Assembly (NCBI GenBank): GCA_030610745.1
Contig: JAUWRC010000076.1
Span: forward strand, 1-7,526
DNA length: 7,526 nucleotides
Source of the DNA: Clostridia bacterium
GTDB lineage: Bacteria; Aerophobota; Aerophobia; Aerophobales; AE-B3A
Direction: 5' to 3'
Shown here piece by piece: positions 1 through 5,536 of this stretch. The position numbers and the translations under genes were made by a program. The stretch's first letter is position 1, and each line of letters opens with the position of its first letter. The notes under the pieces are model-generated. The model saw only the letters and a list, made by a program, of their open reading frames with translations, was not told where the DNA came from and did no database searches.

Positions 1-52
1 TAGGACGCAAAGTCTCAGACCTTATTGTATGGTAGCTGGGTTACCGAAGTTG
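1..52 (+). promoter_or_regulatory. Cyclic-di-GMP class I (GEMM-I) riboswitch, 3' part of aptamer
   Basis: The sequence GGACGCAAAG (3-12) followed by GGTAGC-T-GGGTTACCG (about 31-47) reproduces the conserved 3' half of the GEMM-I aptamer: the GGACGCAAAG joining segment, a variable hairpin, then the GGUAGCNGGGUUACC tetraloop-receptor/P3 closing strand. The 5' half (GCACAGGGCAAACC-type segment) would lie upstream of the window, so the aptamer is cut by the window edge. The family binds cyclic di-GMP and switches genes for motility, pili, adhesion and envelope functions. The gene it controls should lie directly downstream, and a T-run hairpin at 69-100 makes a likely expression platform. Recognition rests on conserved bases read by eye, not on a covariance search. 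Confidence 0.82.
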
Positions 53-68
53 TGGGTTAACTCCAATC

Positions 69-100
69 GTCCTTTTCTTTTGAAGAGGATAATTTTTTTT
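69..100 (+). terminator. Intrinsic terminator, probable riboswitch expression platform
   Basis: TCCTTTTC (70-77) pairs with GAAGAGGA (82-89) around a TTTT loop, one pair being G-T; G69-T90 can add a wobble pair. A run of eight T follows at 93-100. The hairpin begins about 20 bases after the c-di-GMP aptamer and ahead of the first ORF, the usual place for a ligand-controlled terminator. I could not pin down an antiterminator pairing, so whether ligand turns transcription on or off is unknown. Confidence 0.65.
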
Positions 101-128
101 ATCTACTAAAGTCTGAGTTTAGGAATGT

Positions 129-323
129 TTGAAGGAAAAAAACCAAGAACATGCTCAGAAACATTTAAAAACTTTTCCTTTACTTTTCTCATACGGAGAA
201 TCCCCCAATTGGGAAACAACTTTGGGTGCCGGGCACTATGTAGTGAAAGTAAAGCTCATAGATGGAATGCCTGGACATGAGCCCATCTGGACTCTAGTAA
301 TTAGTAAGTGGACTGAGGTATGA
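129..323 (+). CDS. Small hypothetical protein downstream of riboswitch, possibly a gene remnant
   Basis: A 64-codon frame from a TTG at 129 to TGA at 321-323. I do not recognise it. The second half (YGESPNWETT, AGHYVVKVKLIDG, then a W-rich end PIWTLVISKWTEV) has the alternating beta-strand look of an extracytoplasmic domain C-terminus, while residues 1-15 are charged and show no signal peptide. The start is weak: AGGA at 121-124 is too close to the TTG, the frame is closed by TAG at 120-122, and an ATG at 125 opens a different, less protein-like frame of about 54 codons. This could be the tail of a larger gene joined to the riboswitch leader, or a true small c-di-GMP-controlled protein. It is followed within 20 bases by a strong terminator, so it would form a single-gene unit. 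Confidence 0.4.
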   Translation: MKEKNQEHAQKHLKTFPLLFSYGESPNWETTLGAGHYVVKVKLIDGMPGHEPIWTLVISKWTEV

Positions 324-342
324 GATGGGCCGTTGAGTGAAG

Positions 343-384
343 ATTCTTTCCTTTCCTAAAGGGGGAAGGTGAAAGAATTTTTCT
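343..384 (+). terminator. Strong intrinsic terminator after the small ORF
   Basis: ATTCTTTC (343-350) pairs perfectly with GAAAGAAT (371-378). The stem continues as C351-C356 with G364-G369, including one T-G pair and a bulged T370, giving about 14 pairs around a 7-base loop. TTTTTCT follows immediately (378-384). It would end transcription from the riboswitch unit and separate it from the PilT fragment downstream. Confidence 0.72.
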
Positions 385-392
385 GTCGGGAG

Positions 393-413
393 AGAGATTG
401 AAAAGCAATCTCT
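393..413 (+). repeat. Perfect 8-bp inverted repeat (stem-loop) in the gap before the PilT fragment
   Basis: AGAGATTG (393-400) and CAATCTCT (406-413) form a perfect 8-bp stem with a 5-base loop (AAAAG). No T-run follows, so it is not a clear terminator. It sits in the 324-519 gap. The same gap holds a 40-codon open stretch without a normal start codon (about 374-495, ending in TAG) that may be decayed coding sequence; I do not recognise it. Confidence 0.45.
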
Positions 414-519
414 TCTTCAAAACATTTATCAAAAGTGTCATAAGAGGATTGAGCCGCTTGCAGGAGATTTTTCGTTTGAGATTCTCCTAAACTAGAAGAA
501 AAGAAAAGAAAGGTTAATT

Positions 520-1254
520 TTGGTAACCGGACCAACTGGTTCAGGAAAATCTACCACTCTAGCTGCTATGATTAACGCTATCAACGAAAGAAGAAGGGTA
601 CACATTATCACTATCGAAGACCCAATTGAGTACCTCCACACTCACAAAAAGGCAATGATTGAACAAGCAGAACTGGGAACCGACACCCCATCATTTGCTG
701 AGGCCCTAAAGTACTCTTTACGTCAGGATCCGGATGTCATTCTAGTGGGAGAAATGAGGGATTTAGAAACCATCTCTACTGCCATTACCGCTGCTGAAAC
801 TGGACATCTCGTTTTGGCCACTCTTCATACTCGGGATGCTCCCCAAACCATTAACCGCATCATCGACGTCTTTCCTGGCCATCAACAGACTCAAATAAGG
901 ACTCAGCTAGCCTCCTCTCTTGTCGGGATAATCGCGCAAACTCTCTTACCTAGAAAAGATGGAAAGGGACGCGTTGCGGCGCTAGAGATTCTTATCAACG
1001 TGCTGGCAGTAGCCAATCTAATCCGATCCCAAAAGACTCATCAAATCTCCAGTTACATGCAGACCGGTACTGAGCTGGGAATGAGAACAATGGCGCAGTC
1101 CCTGCAAGCGCTAGTAGAAAAAGATATTATTAGTGCCGAACAAGCTCAAACTTGGGCCGAAGATATAACGTCCTTAAAGACTGAAAAAGAGGTTTCACTG
1201 AACTCTACCTTCTCAGCAGAAGAAAGAGGAAAGTACAGTTTTCTTAAATCTTAA
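520..1254 (+). CDS. PilT-family type IV pilus retraction ATPase, N-terminally truncated (copy 1)
   Basis: 244 codons matching the C-terminal RecA-like ATPase half of PilT, the hexameric motor on the cytoplasmic face of type IV pili that drives pilus retraction. Visible motifs: Walker A GPTGSGKST (residues 4-12), Asp box TIEDPIE (31-37), Walker B-type DVILVGEMRD (72-81), His box HLVLATLHT (96-104) and the C-terminal VANLIRS segment (164-170) resembling PilT's AIRNLIR motif. Full PilT is about 340-370 residues; here the whole N-terminal PAS-like domain (about 120 residues) is missing. Homology begins four residues before the GPTG motif, and an in-frame TAG lies at 493-495. A GAAAGG sequence (508-513) six bases before the TTG start could allow translation, but without the N-terminal domain a working hexamer is unlikely. 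The last 25 residues are non-PilT-like. Probably a gene remnant with its frame preserved; a second damaged copy lies at 3477-4381. Confidence 0.8.
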   Translation: MVTGPTGSGKSTTLAAMINAINERRRVHIITIEDPIEYLHTHKKAMIEQAELGTDTPSFAEALKYSLRQDPDVILVGEMRDLETISTAITAAETGHLVLATLHTRDAPQTINRIIDVFPGHQQTQIRTQLASSLVGIIAQTLLPRKDGKGRVAALEILINVLAVANLIRSQKTHQISSYMQTGTELGMRTMAQSLQALVEKDIISAEQAQTWAEDITSLKTEKEVSLNSTFSAEERGKYSFLKS

Positions 1255-1474
1255 TGAATTCTTTTCCCTATAAGAAAGCTATTTTGGTGTTTTAGGCCAA
1301 CGAAAAAATGAAGGCTCAGAGAATTTCGCCAGGATCCCTTTATTTCGATTACAGAATATGAGGACAGACCGAAAAAGAACATAAAACCAAACACTTCGTT
1401 TTCACTGCCAGTTGACTAGCATCCTCGCCATTCCAATTTCCTTAGGGCGTAGACCGGTCACCTTAGCAAACAGG

Positions 1475-1503
1475 TTGACATCTATTTGTTTTGGGATTAT
1501 TCT
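1475..1503 (+). promoter_or_regulatory. Sigma70-type promoter for the thioredoxin-CcdA gene
   Basis: A perfect -35 TTGACA (1475-1480), a spacer of exactly 17 bases, and -10 TATTCT (1498-1503, four of six consensus). Transcription would start near 1510 and leave a leader of about 85 bases before the ATG at 1595, so this gene can be expressed independently of the PilT fragment. Confidence 0.55.
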
Positions 1504-1553
1504 TTCTGACGACTGGGATGAGCGAAAATCCACGATAACCAAAGATATCAAAT

Positions 1554-1587
1554 AAATCCCTCAAAGAGAATTCCTTCATGAAAGGAA
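1554..1587 (+). repeat. Leader repeat, copy A (upstream of redox gene)
   Basis: The block AAATCCC...AATTCCTTCATGAAAGGAA matches the block AAATCCC...ATTCTTTGATGAAAGGAGA at 4464-4497 in front of the DUF1573 gene, with a single-base indel in the A-rich middle. It ends in the AAAGGA ribosome binding site (1581-1586), eight bases before the ATG at 1595. The ATG inside the block at 1578 opens only a nine-codon frame ending in TGA, so 1595 is the better start. Confidence 0.55.
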
Positions 1588-1594
1588 ATAGAGG

Positions 1595-3151
1595 ATGCGG
1601 CTCTTGATAACCTATTGCAAAAGAACTACTTTCATCTTCTTCCTTTCCCTGATTCTCCTCTTAAGTATTAATATAGGAGAAGGTTTCAAAGTGTTGGCTT
1701 CCCCAGAAGGTAAAGTGAGGATGTTCATTTTCTACGCCGAGGATTGCTCCCACTGTGAGTATCTCATTCATGATCTTTTGCCGCAGTTAGAACAAAAATG
1801 GGGACCGGTGATAGAGAAAAGACTATTCGAGATAAGCGATGCCCAAAACTATGACCTACTTGTGGCTCTGGAAAATCAATACGATGACATTGAAAATGAA
1901 ATTCCCACAGTTTTTGTCAATCAATACGTTTTGGGTAGTCTCCCAGAGATAGAGGAGAACTTAAAAGATATAGTTAAGGAGTGTATTTTAAAGGGAGGAT
2001 GCGATTGGCCTTTTCTTTCAGAGCTCGTCCAGCCCGATGCCGGAAAAACCGCCGTGAGCGATAAGACCACCCATCTAGCGTACTTTTCTCAGCCAGGATG
2101 CAAGGAGTGTGACCGGGTACACTATCTCATAAAGAATCTTGAACAAAATTACCCTCACTTAAACGTGAGAGAATACGACCTTTCTTTCGAGGAAAATATG
2201 GAACTGGAGCTTGCTCTCTGTATAGAATATGAAGTTCCAAGAAAGAAATGGCTCACAAGCCCGATAGTTTTCATCGGGGAAGATTACCTTTTGGGGAAAG
2301 ACCTTGATAAAGCTCACCTGGAAAAATTACTTCAGAAATACCGAGAAGTCGGTTCGAGTCCTCCTTGGGACAAGGTCGAGGCAGAATCGTCGCAAACCCA
2401 AAAGGTTCTGGTGCGAGAATTCTGGTCATGGGGACCTGTTGCCGTGATGGGAGCCGGTCTCATAGATGGTGTTAACCCTTGTGCTTTTGCGGTCATCATT
2501 TTTTTCGTATCCTGGCTCACTCTGATTGGGCGGAAAGGAAAGACGATTCTCGCGGTAGGCTTCATCTACACATCGGCAGTCTTTCTCGCCTACTTCCTCA
2601 TCGGAATCGGGGCTCTCCGCTTCGTCCAGGCCCTGGTAGCTTTCCCGTGGATTTCACTGATACTCTTTTCTTTCACTGCTGCATTTGCTCTGGTGCTCGG
2701 TGTTTTGAGCATCTATGATTACCTAAAGGCAAGAAAAGGGCAATTAAAGGAGATTAAGCTACAACTACCTGCTTTTCTGAAGAAAAAGATCCATCAGACC
2801 ACTCATCGATTTATGGATGCAGATTCTGGGTTAGGAAAACATCTCATCGCGGCTTTTGCCGCAGGTTTTGTAGTATCCCTATTTGAGTTTCCCTGCACGG
2901 GACAGATATACCTTCCCACTATAGTCTTTATTAGTCATATCCCTACTATGAAAACCGCTGCCTTGAGCTACCTAATTCTTTATAACATTATGTTTGTCGT
3001 TCCTCTGCTGGTCATTCTCTCCTTGGTCTATTGGGGAACTTCAATCCCCTATTTGGTCAGGATTCTGGAAAAGCACTCGGCTTTAGTCAAGCTCCTGACT
3101 GCTATTTTTTTCTTTAGTCTAGCAGGATACTTAATCTACATAGTTTTATAA
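1595..3151 (+). CDS. Double-thioredoxin / CcdA-DsbD-type transmembrane thiol redox protein (copy 1, intact)
   Basis: 518 residues. An N-terminal signal or anchor helix (about 11-27) is followed by two tandem thioredoxin/glutaredoxin-like domains: domain 1 with C51-S-H-C54 after FIFYAED, and domain 2 with C169-K-E-C172 after AYFSQPG. Further cysteines C130, C136 and C209 may pair. After a linker (about 245-275) comes a CcdA-like membrane domain, with about six helices between 283 and 518. It carries the two hallmark half-site cysteines, C296 in DGVNPCAFA and C434 in FEFPCTGQIYL, on the first and fourth helices. CcdA/DsbD proteins move electrons from cytoplasmic thioredoxin across the membrane to extracytoplasmic thiols; here the acceptor domains are fused N-terminally and should face outside. 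The substrate is unknown; cytochrome c assembly or disulfide isomerisation is possible. AAAGGA eight bases upstream supports the ATG at 1595. A frameshifted, truncated paralogue lies at 5537-6867. Confidence 0.87.
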   Translation: MRLLITYCKRTTFIFFLSLILLLSINIGEGFKVLASPEGKVRMFIFYAEDCSHCEYLIHDLLPQLEQKWGPVIEKRLFEISDAQNYDLLVALENQYDDIENEIPTVFVNQYVLGSLPEIEENLKDIVKECILKGGCDWPFLSELVQPDAGKTAVSDKTTHLAYFSQPGCKECDRVHYLIKNLEQNYPHLNVREYDLSFEENMELELALCIEYEVPRKKWLTSPIVFIGEDYLLGKDLDKAHLEKLLQKYREVGSSPPWDKVEAESSQTQKVLVREFWSWGPVAVMGAGLIDGVNPCAFAVIIFFVSWLTLIGRKGKTILAVGFIYTSAVFLAYFLIGIGALRFVQALVAFPWISLILFSFTAAFALVLGVLSIYDYLKARKGQLKEIKLQLPAFLKKKIHQTTHRFMDADSGLGKHLIAAFAAGFVVSLFEFPCTGQIYLPTIVFISHIPTMKTAALSYLILYNIMFVVPLLVILSLVYWGTSIPYLVRILEKHSALVKLLTAIFFFSLAGYLIYIVL

Positions 3152-3236
3152 CCGCAGGCCGTCTCTCTTCAGAGAAGTCCGTACTGTTCCAGATTCGGCG
3201 ACTCTGTGAAAATACGTAAATACTCAGTAAACCCCG

Positions 3237-3380
3237 TTAGAGTTCCACCAGAAGGTAATGATTCCCCCAGTAATTCTTTCTACCAACAATCCATTCTTCT
3301 GCCCAGCTACTTAGCTCAGGATATTTTATCTTCAAATCAATGAATTCTCGGCCACGGAAGATATACAATTTACCCTTCAT
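3237..3380 (-). CDS. Small hypothetical protein on the opposite strand
   Basis: 47 codons, ATG at 3380-3378, TAA at 3239-3237. It is rich in aromatic residues: KLYIFRGREF near the start, then PELSSWAEEWIVGRKNYWG in the middle, ending HYLLVEL. I do not recognise the family. There is no Shine-Dalgarno sequence; a minus-strand TATAAT (3390-3385) ends only four bases before the ATG, so transcription from it would start within or just after the start codon unless the mRNA is leaderless. It is the only convincing-looking frame in this spacer and the only minus-strand candidate I retain. It may be the C-terminal scrap of a lost gene rather than a functional small protein. Confidence 0.35.
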   Translation of the reverse strand: MKGKLYIFRGREFIDLKIKYPELSSWAEEWIVGRKNYWGNHYLLVEL

Positions 3381-3401
3381 AGCTATTATATACCATAAAG
3401 G
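3381..3401 (+). repeat. 21-base AT-rich direct repeat flanking PilT copy 2 (left copy)
   Basis: AGCTATTATATA then CCATAAAGG matches AGCTATAATATA then TGATAAAGG at 4380-4400 at 18 of 21 positions. The two copies bracket the second PilT pseudogene. Chance similarity of AT-rich promoter-like sequence is possible. Confidence 0.4.
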
Positions 3402-3476
3402 TTAAATGGACGTAAGGGAAAAGTAAAAAATGGGATTTGACTCGGGTGGCAAAAAGTTGGAAAATTTTAGACGGGG

Positions 3477-4381
3477 TTGACTGAATATTTACTAAATGAG
3501 AATCTTCTTTGCAAGGTCTCAGGAGTAGGACGTTTTCGCGTGAATGTCCACTACCAAAGGGGATCAGTGGCCGCAGCCTTCCGCCTCATTTCCATAAATT
3601 CACCTTCTCTTTCGCAACTTGGTCTTCCCGAGGTGCTTTACGATCTCGCGCTGCAACCCAATGGTCTGATTTTGGTCACTGGACCCACTGGCTCTGGAAA
3701 ATCTACGACTTTAGCAGCTATGATTGATGCCATTAACGAAAAGAAGGAAGTACACATCATCACCATCGAAGATCCCATCGAATACCTCCATTCCCACAAA
3801 AAGGCCATGGTCGAGCAAGTAGACTGGGAACCGATATCCAATCATTCGCCCAAGCTCTCAAATATTCTCTACGTCAGGATCCGGATGTCATTTTAATTGG
3901 GGAAATGAGGGATATTGATACCATCGCTACCGCCATTACCGCAGCCGAAACTGGCCACCTGGTCTTGGCTACCTTTCACACTCGCGATGCCCTCCAAACA
4001 GTTGACCGCATTATTGATGCTTTCCCTGCCCATCAACAGACTCAAATTCGTATTCAACTCGCTTCTTCTCTCCAGGGGATTATTGCTCAGACCCTCCTTC
4101 CCCGAAAGGATGGAAAGGGAAGAGTGGCAGCGATAGAAATCCTCATGAATACCGCTGCAATAGCAAACCTTATTCGATCAGGAAACGCTCATCAAGTTTA
4201 CAGCTATATGCAAAGCGGAACCGTCCCGGGAATGAGAACTATGGATTACTCCTTCAAAGAACTCTTCCAAAGGGATATCATCAGTGCCGAACAAGCTCGG
4301 GCTAGGGCCAAAGATATAAAGCTTTCAAAATCCGAAGAAACCAGAGTTGAGGGGAAAAGGCTGGACAAAAGAACCCGTTAG
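3477..4381 (+). pseudogene. PilT-family ATPase, N-terminally truncated and frameshifted (copy 2)
   Basis: Two frames together make one PilT-like product. Frame A (3477 to about 3822, nominal stop 3896) begins with unrelated residues, then reads VSGVGRFRVN, QRGSVAAAFRLI, the LGLPEVLYDLA region and Walker A GPTGSGKST, Asp box TIEDPIEYLH. Frame B (about 3823-4381) continues with Walker B DVILIGEMRD, His box HLVLATFHTRD and the ANLIRS segment. Compared with copy 1 (GCAGAACTGGG), copy 2 reads GTAGACTGGG at 3819-3828: one A is missing, and restoring it joins the frames into EQVELGTD as in copy 1. Compared with full PilT, the first 70 or so residues are also absent. It retains part of the N-terminal domain that copy 1 lacks, so neither copy is a simple derivative of the other. 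The start at TTG 3477 is nominal; TAG lies in frame at 3468-3470. Not expected to make a working retraction motor. Confidence 0.85.
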
Positions 4382-4388
4382 CTATAAT
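4362..4388 (+). promoter_or_regulatory. Possible promoter for the DUF1573 gene
   Basis: TGGACA (4362-4367, five of six to TTGACA) and a perfect TATAAT (4383-4388) overlap the end of the PilT pseudogene. The 15-base spacer is short of the ideal 17, so this is moderate support. It would give a leader of about 110 bases before the ATG at 4507. Confidence 0.4.
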
Positions 4389-4400
4389 ATATGATAAAGG
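4380..4400 (+). repeat. 21-base AT-rich direct repeat flanking PilT copy 2 (right copy)
   Basis: Matches 3381-3401 at 18 of 21 positions, beginning inside the stop codon of the PilT pseudogene. It includes the TATAAT of the candidate DUF1573 promoter. Confidence 0.4.
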
Positions 4401-4463
4401 AAAGTGACCTACAAAGGAATAGCTTACTCTTTTTAAGAGCCGACAGTGGCCAAATAAACAGGG

Positions 4464-4497
4464 AAATCCCCTAAAAAAATTCTTTGATGAAAGGAGA
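4464..4497 (+). repeat. Leader repeat, copy B (upstream of DUF1573 gene)
   Basis: Homologous to 1554-1587 in front of the redox gene (see that entry). It supplies the AAGGAG ribosome binding site (4491-4496), ten bases before the ATG at 4507. Similarity across about 34 bases in front of two unrelated genes suggests recombination at this site or a shared control element. Confidence 0.55.
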
Positions 4498-4506
4498 GCT
4501 ACTTAA

Positions 4507-5520
4507 ATGAGAAAGATAATCTGGTCCTTATTGTTAGTTTTGGTCTTTTTTGTCAGTGTAGGATTCGTTTTCGGCTTATCTGCAGAAAAAGAGACCTCTG
4601 CGCCAGACATAGAGTTTTCCGAAGATTTATGGAACTTCGGAACCGTCACCCATGGAGATAAAGTAACCCATGTATTCGAGGTGAAGAACTTAGGAGAAAC
4701 CGTGCTCATCATCAACAGAGTGAGACCGTCTTGTGGATGCACGGCTGCGCTTCTTTCCTCATCGCAGGTTTCACCGGGAGGTAGTGCCCAAATCGAAGTG
4801 ACCTTCAACTCCTCTGGATTCAAAGGTAAGGTTAATAAATACATCTATGTTGAATCAAACGATCCTGACGAACCCCGCAAAAAACTTACCATAACCGCAG
4901 TCGTTGAGGTGCCTCCAAGCCCTGTCATTAACCTAGAACAAAATGGCTGGGATTTCGGACTGATTACTAAAGGAGAAAGAGTTACTTTTATCCTACCAAT
5001 CCAAAATACTGGTGAGCGAGAGCTCGAAATTATTAGCTTGAGAACATCGCCCCCATGTACAGCCAAACTCATCTCCGCCGCGAGTATTCCTCCCGGAGAG
5101 ACTGGCAAAGTCAACCTTGCTTACGATTCTAGCAAACAGACAGGGCTAGTGAGAGAGTATCTCTACATAGACTCCAATGATCCCTTAACAAAATCCGTTT
5201 ATTTTCCCATCAGCGGTTATGTAATAGAACCAAGATCGGAGCTCAGCATCTTTCCAATTTTTTTAGACTTCGGGGTCATCGAACAGGGTAAAGACTATAC
5301 CGCCACTATCCAACTCAAGAACTGGGCGAAGAGAAATATCAGAATCATAAAAATCGAAAGTGCTTCCAAATTCTTGACCGTTATTCCCTCCTCAGTAGAG
5401 ATTAGTTCCGGGAAAGAAGTAGAAATCGATGTCACTCTCAACCCCATCCAAAAGACTGGCCGAGTGGAGGATTATCTCTACATCACTATTGCTCTTCCCG
5501 TAGAGGGAGTCGTGAAATGA
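4507..5520 (+). CDS. Secreted DUF1573-family protein with three Ig-like repeats
   Basis: 337 residues. Signal peptide about 1-23 (positively charged MRK, hydrophobic 5-22) with no lipobox cysteine. Three tandem beta-sandwich repeats follow: about 33-134 (FGTVTHGDKVTHVFEVKNLG, then the DUF1573 hallmark SCGCTA with C76 and C78, then SNDPDEP), about 140-238 (FGLITKGE, C184, SNDPLT) and about 245-335 (FGVIEQGKDY, no cysteine). DUF1573 domains belong to the ASPM/SPD-2/Hydin-like Ig fold and occur on secreted or surface proteins, often near redox or metal-handling genes; their biochemical role is not established. AAGGAG at 4491-4496 supports the start. The next gene begins about 17 bases after its stop, so it is likely co-transcribed with the thioredoxin-CcdA pseudogene. 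The CXC motif in repeat 1 could be a thiol substrate of such a redox protein. There is no counterpart in duplication unit 1. Confidence 0.85.
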   Translation: MRKIIWSLLLVLVFFVSVGFVFGLSAEKETSAPDIEFSEDLWNFGTVTHGDKVTHVFEVKNLGETVLIINRVRPSCGCTAALLSSSQVSPGGSAQIEVTFNSSGFKGKVNKYIYVESNDPDEPRKKLTITAVVEVPPSPVINLEQNGWDFGLITKGERVTFILPIQNTGERELEIISLRTSPPCTAKLISAASIPPGETGKVNLAYDSSKQTGLVREYLYIDSNDPLTKSVYFPISGYVIEPRSELSIFPIFLDFGVIEQGKDYTATIQLKNWAKRNIRIIKIESASKFLTVIPSSVEISSGKEVEIDVTLNPIQKTGRVEDYLYITIALPVEGVVK

Positions 5521-5536
5521 GGATAGGACATGCCAA

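Larger units (their letters stand above)
1255..1594 (+). other. 340-base intergenic gap between PilT fragment and redox gene
   Basis: No convincing gene. It contains a sigma70-like promoter (1475-1503) and a conserved leader (1554-1587) for the downstream redox gene, both listed separately. On the minus strand a 49-codon open frame (1551 to 1402, TTG start) has reasonable composition but no recognisable family or ribosome site; I treat it as unsupported. There is no clear intrinsic terminator after the PilT fragment: the TTGG/CCAA pairing near 1285-1301 is short and lacks a proper T tract. Confidence 0.5.
3152..3476 (+). other. 325-base spacer between the two duplicated units
   Basis: Between the intact redox gene and the second PilT fragment. 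It contains a 47-codon minus-strand ORF (3237-3380) and an AT-rich 21-base box (3381-3401) that recurs at 4380-4400, both listed separately. A TCTCT-CTTC-AGAGA hairpin around 3163-3176 lacks a T-run and is a poor terminator. No second c-di-GMP aptamer is visible ahead of the second PilT copy. Confidence 0.5.

Noticed and set aside
374..495. 40-codon open stretch upstream of PilT copy 1 that might be its lost N-terminal part
   Set aside because: No start codon, it ends in TAG before the ATPase frame, and the residues do not match the PilT N-terminal domain or copy 2.
1402..1551. 49-codon minus-strand frame in the 1255-1594 gap (TTG start)
   Set aside because: Composition is plausible but there is no ribosome site, no recognisable family, and it lies under the promoter and leader of the redox gene.
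2332..2565. Minus-strand open frame inside the redox gene
   Set aside because: Antisense shadow of a strongly supported gene; low-complexity composition and no ribosome site. The same applies to the minus-strand frames at 3638-3841, 4503-4844, 4845-5114 and 5657-5842 and the plus-strand frames at 2479-2718, 3509-3727 and 3915-4136.
3160..3180. Hairpin TCTCT/AGAGA after the intact redox gene as a terminator
   Set aside because: Only five pairs and no T-run follows.
3152..3476. Second c-di-GMP riboswitch ahead of PilT copy 2
   Set aside because: No GGACGCAAAG or GGUAGCNGGGUUACC segments on either strand.
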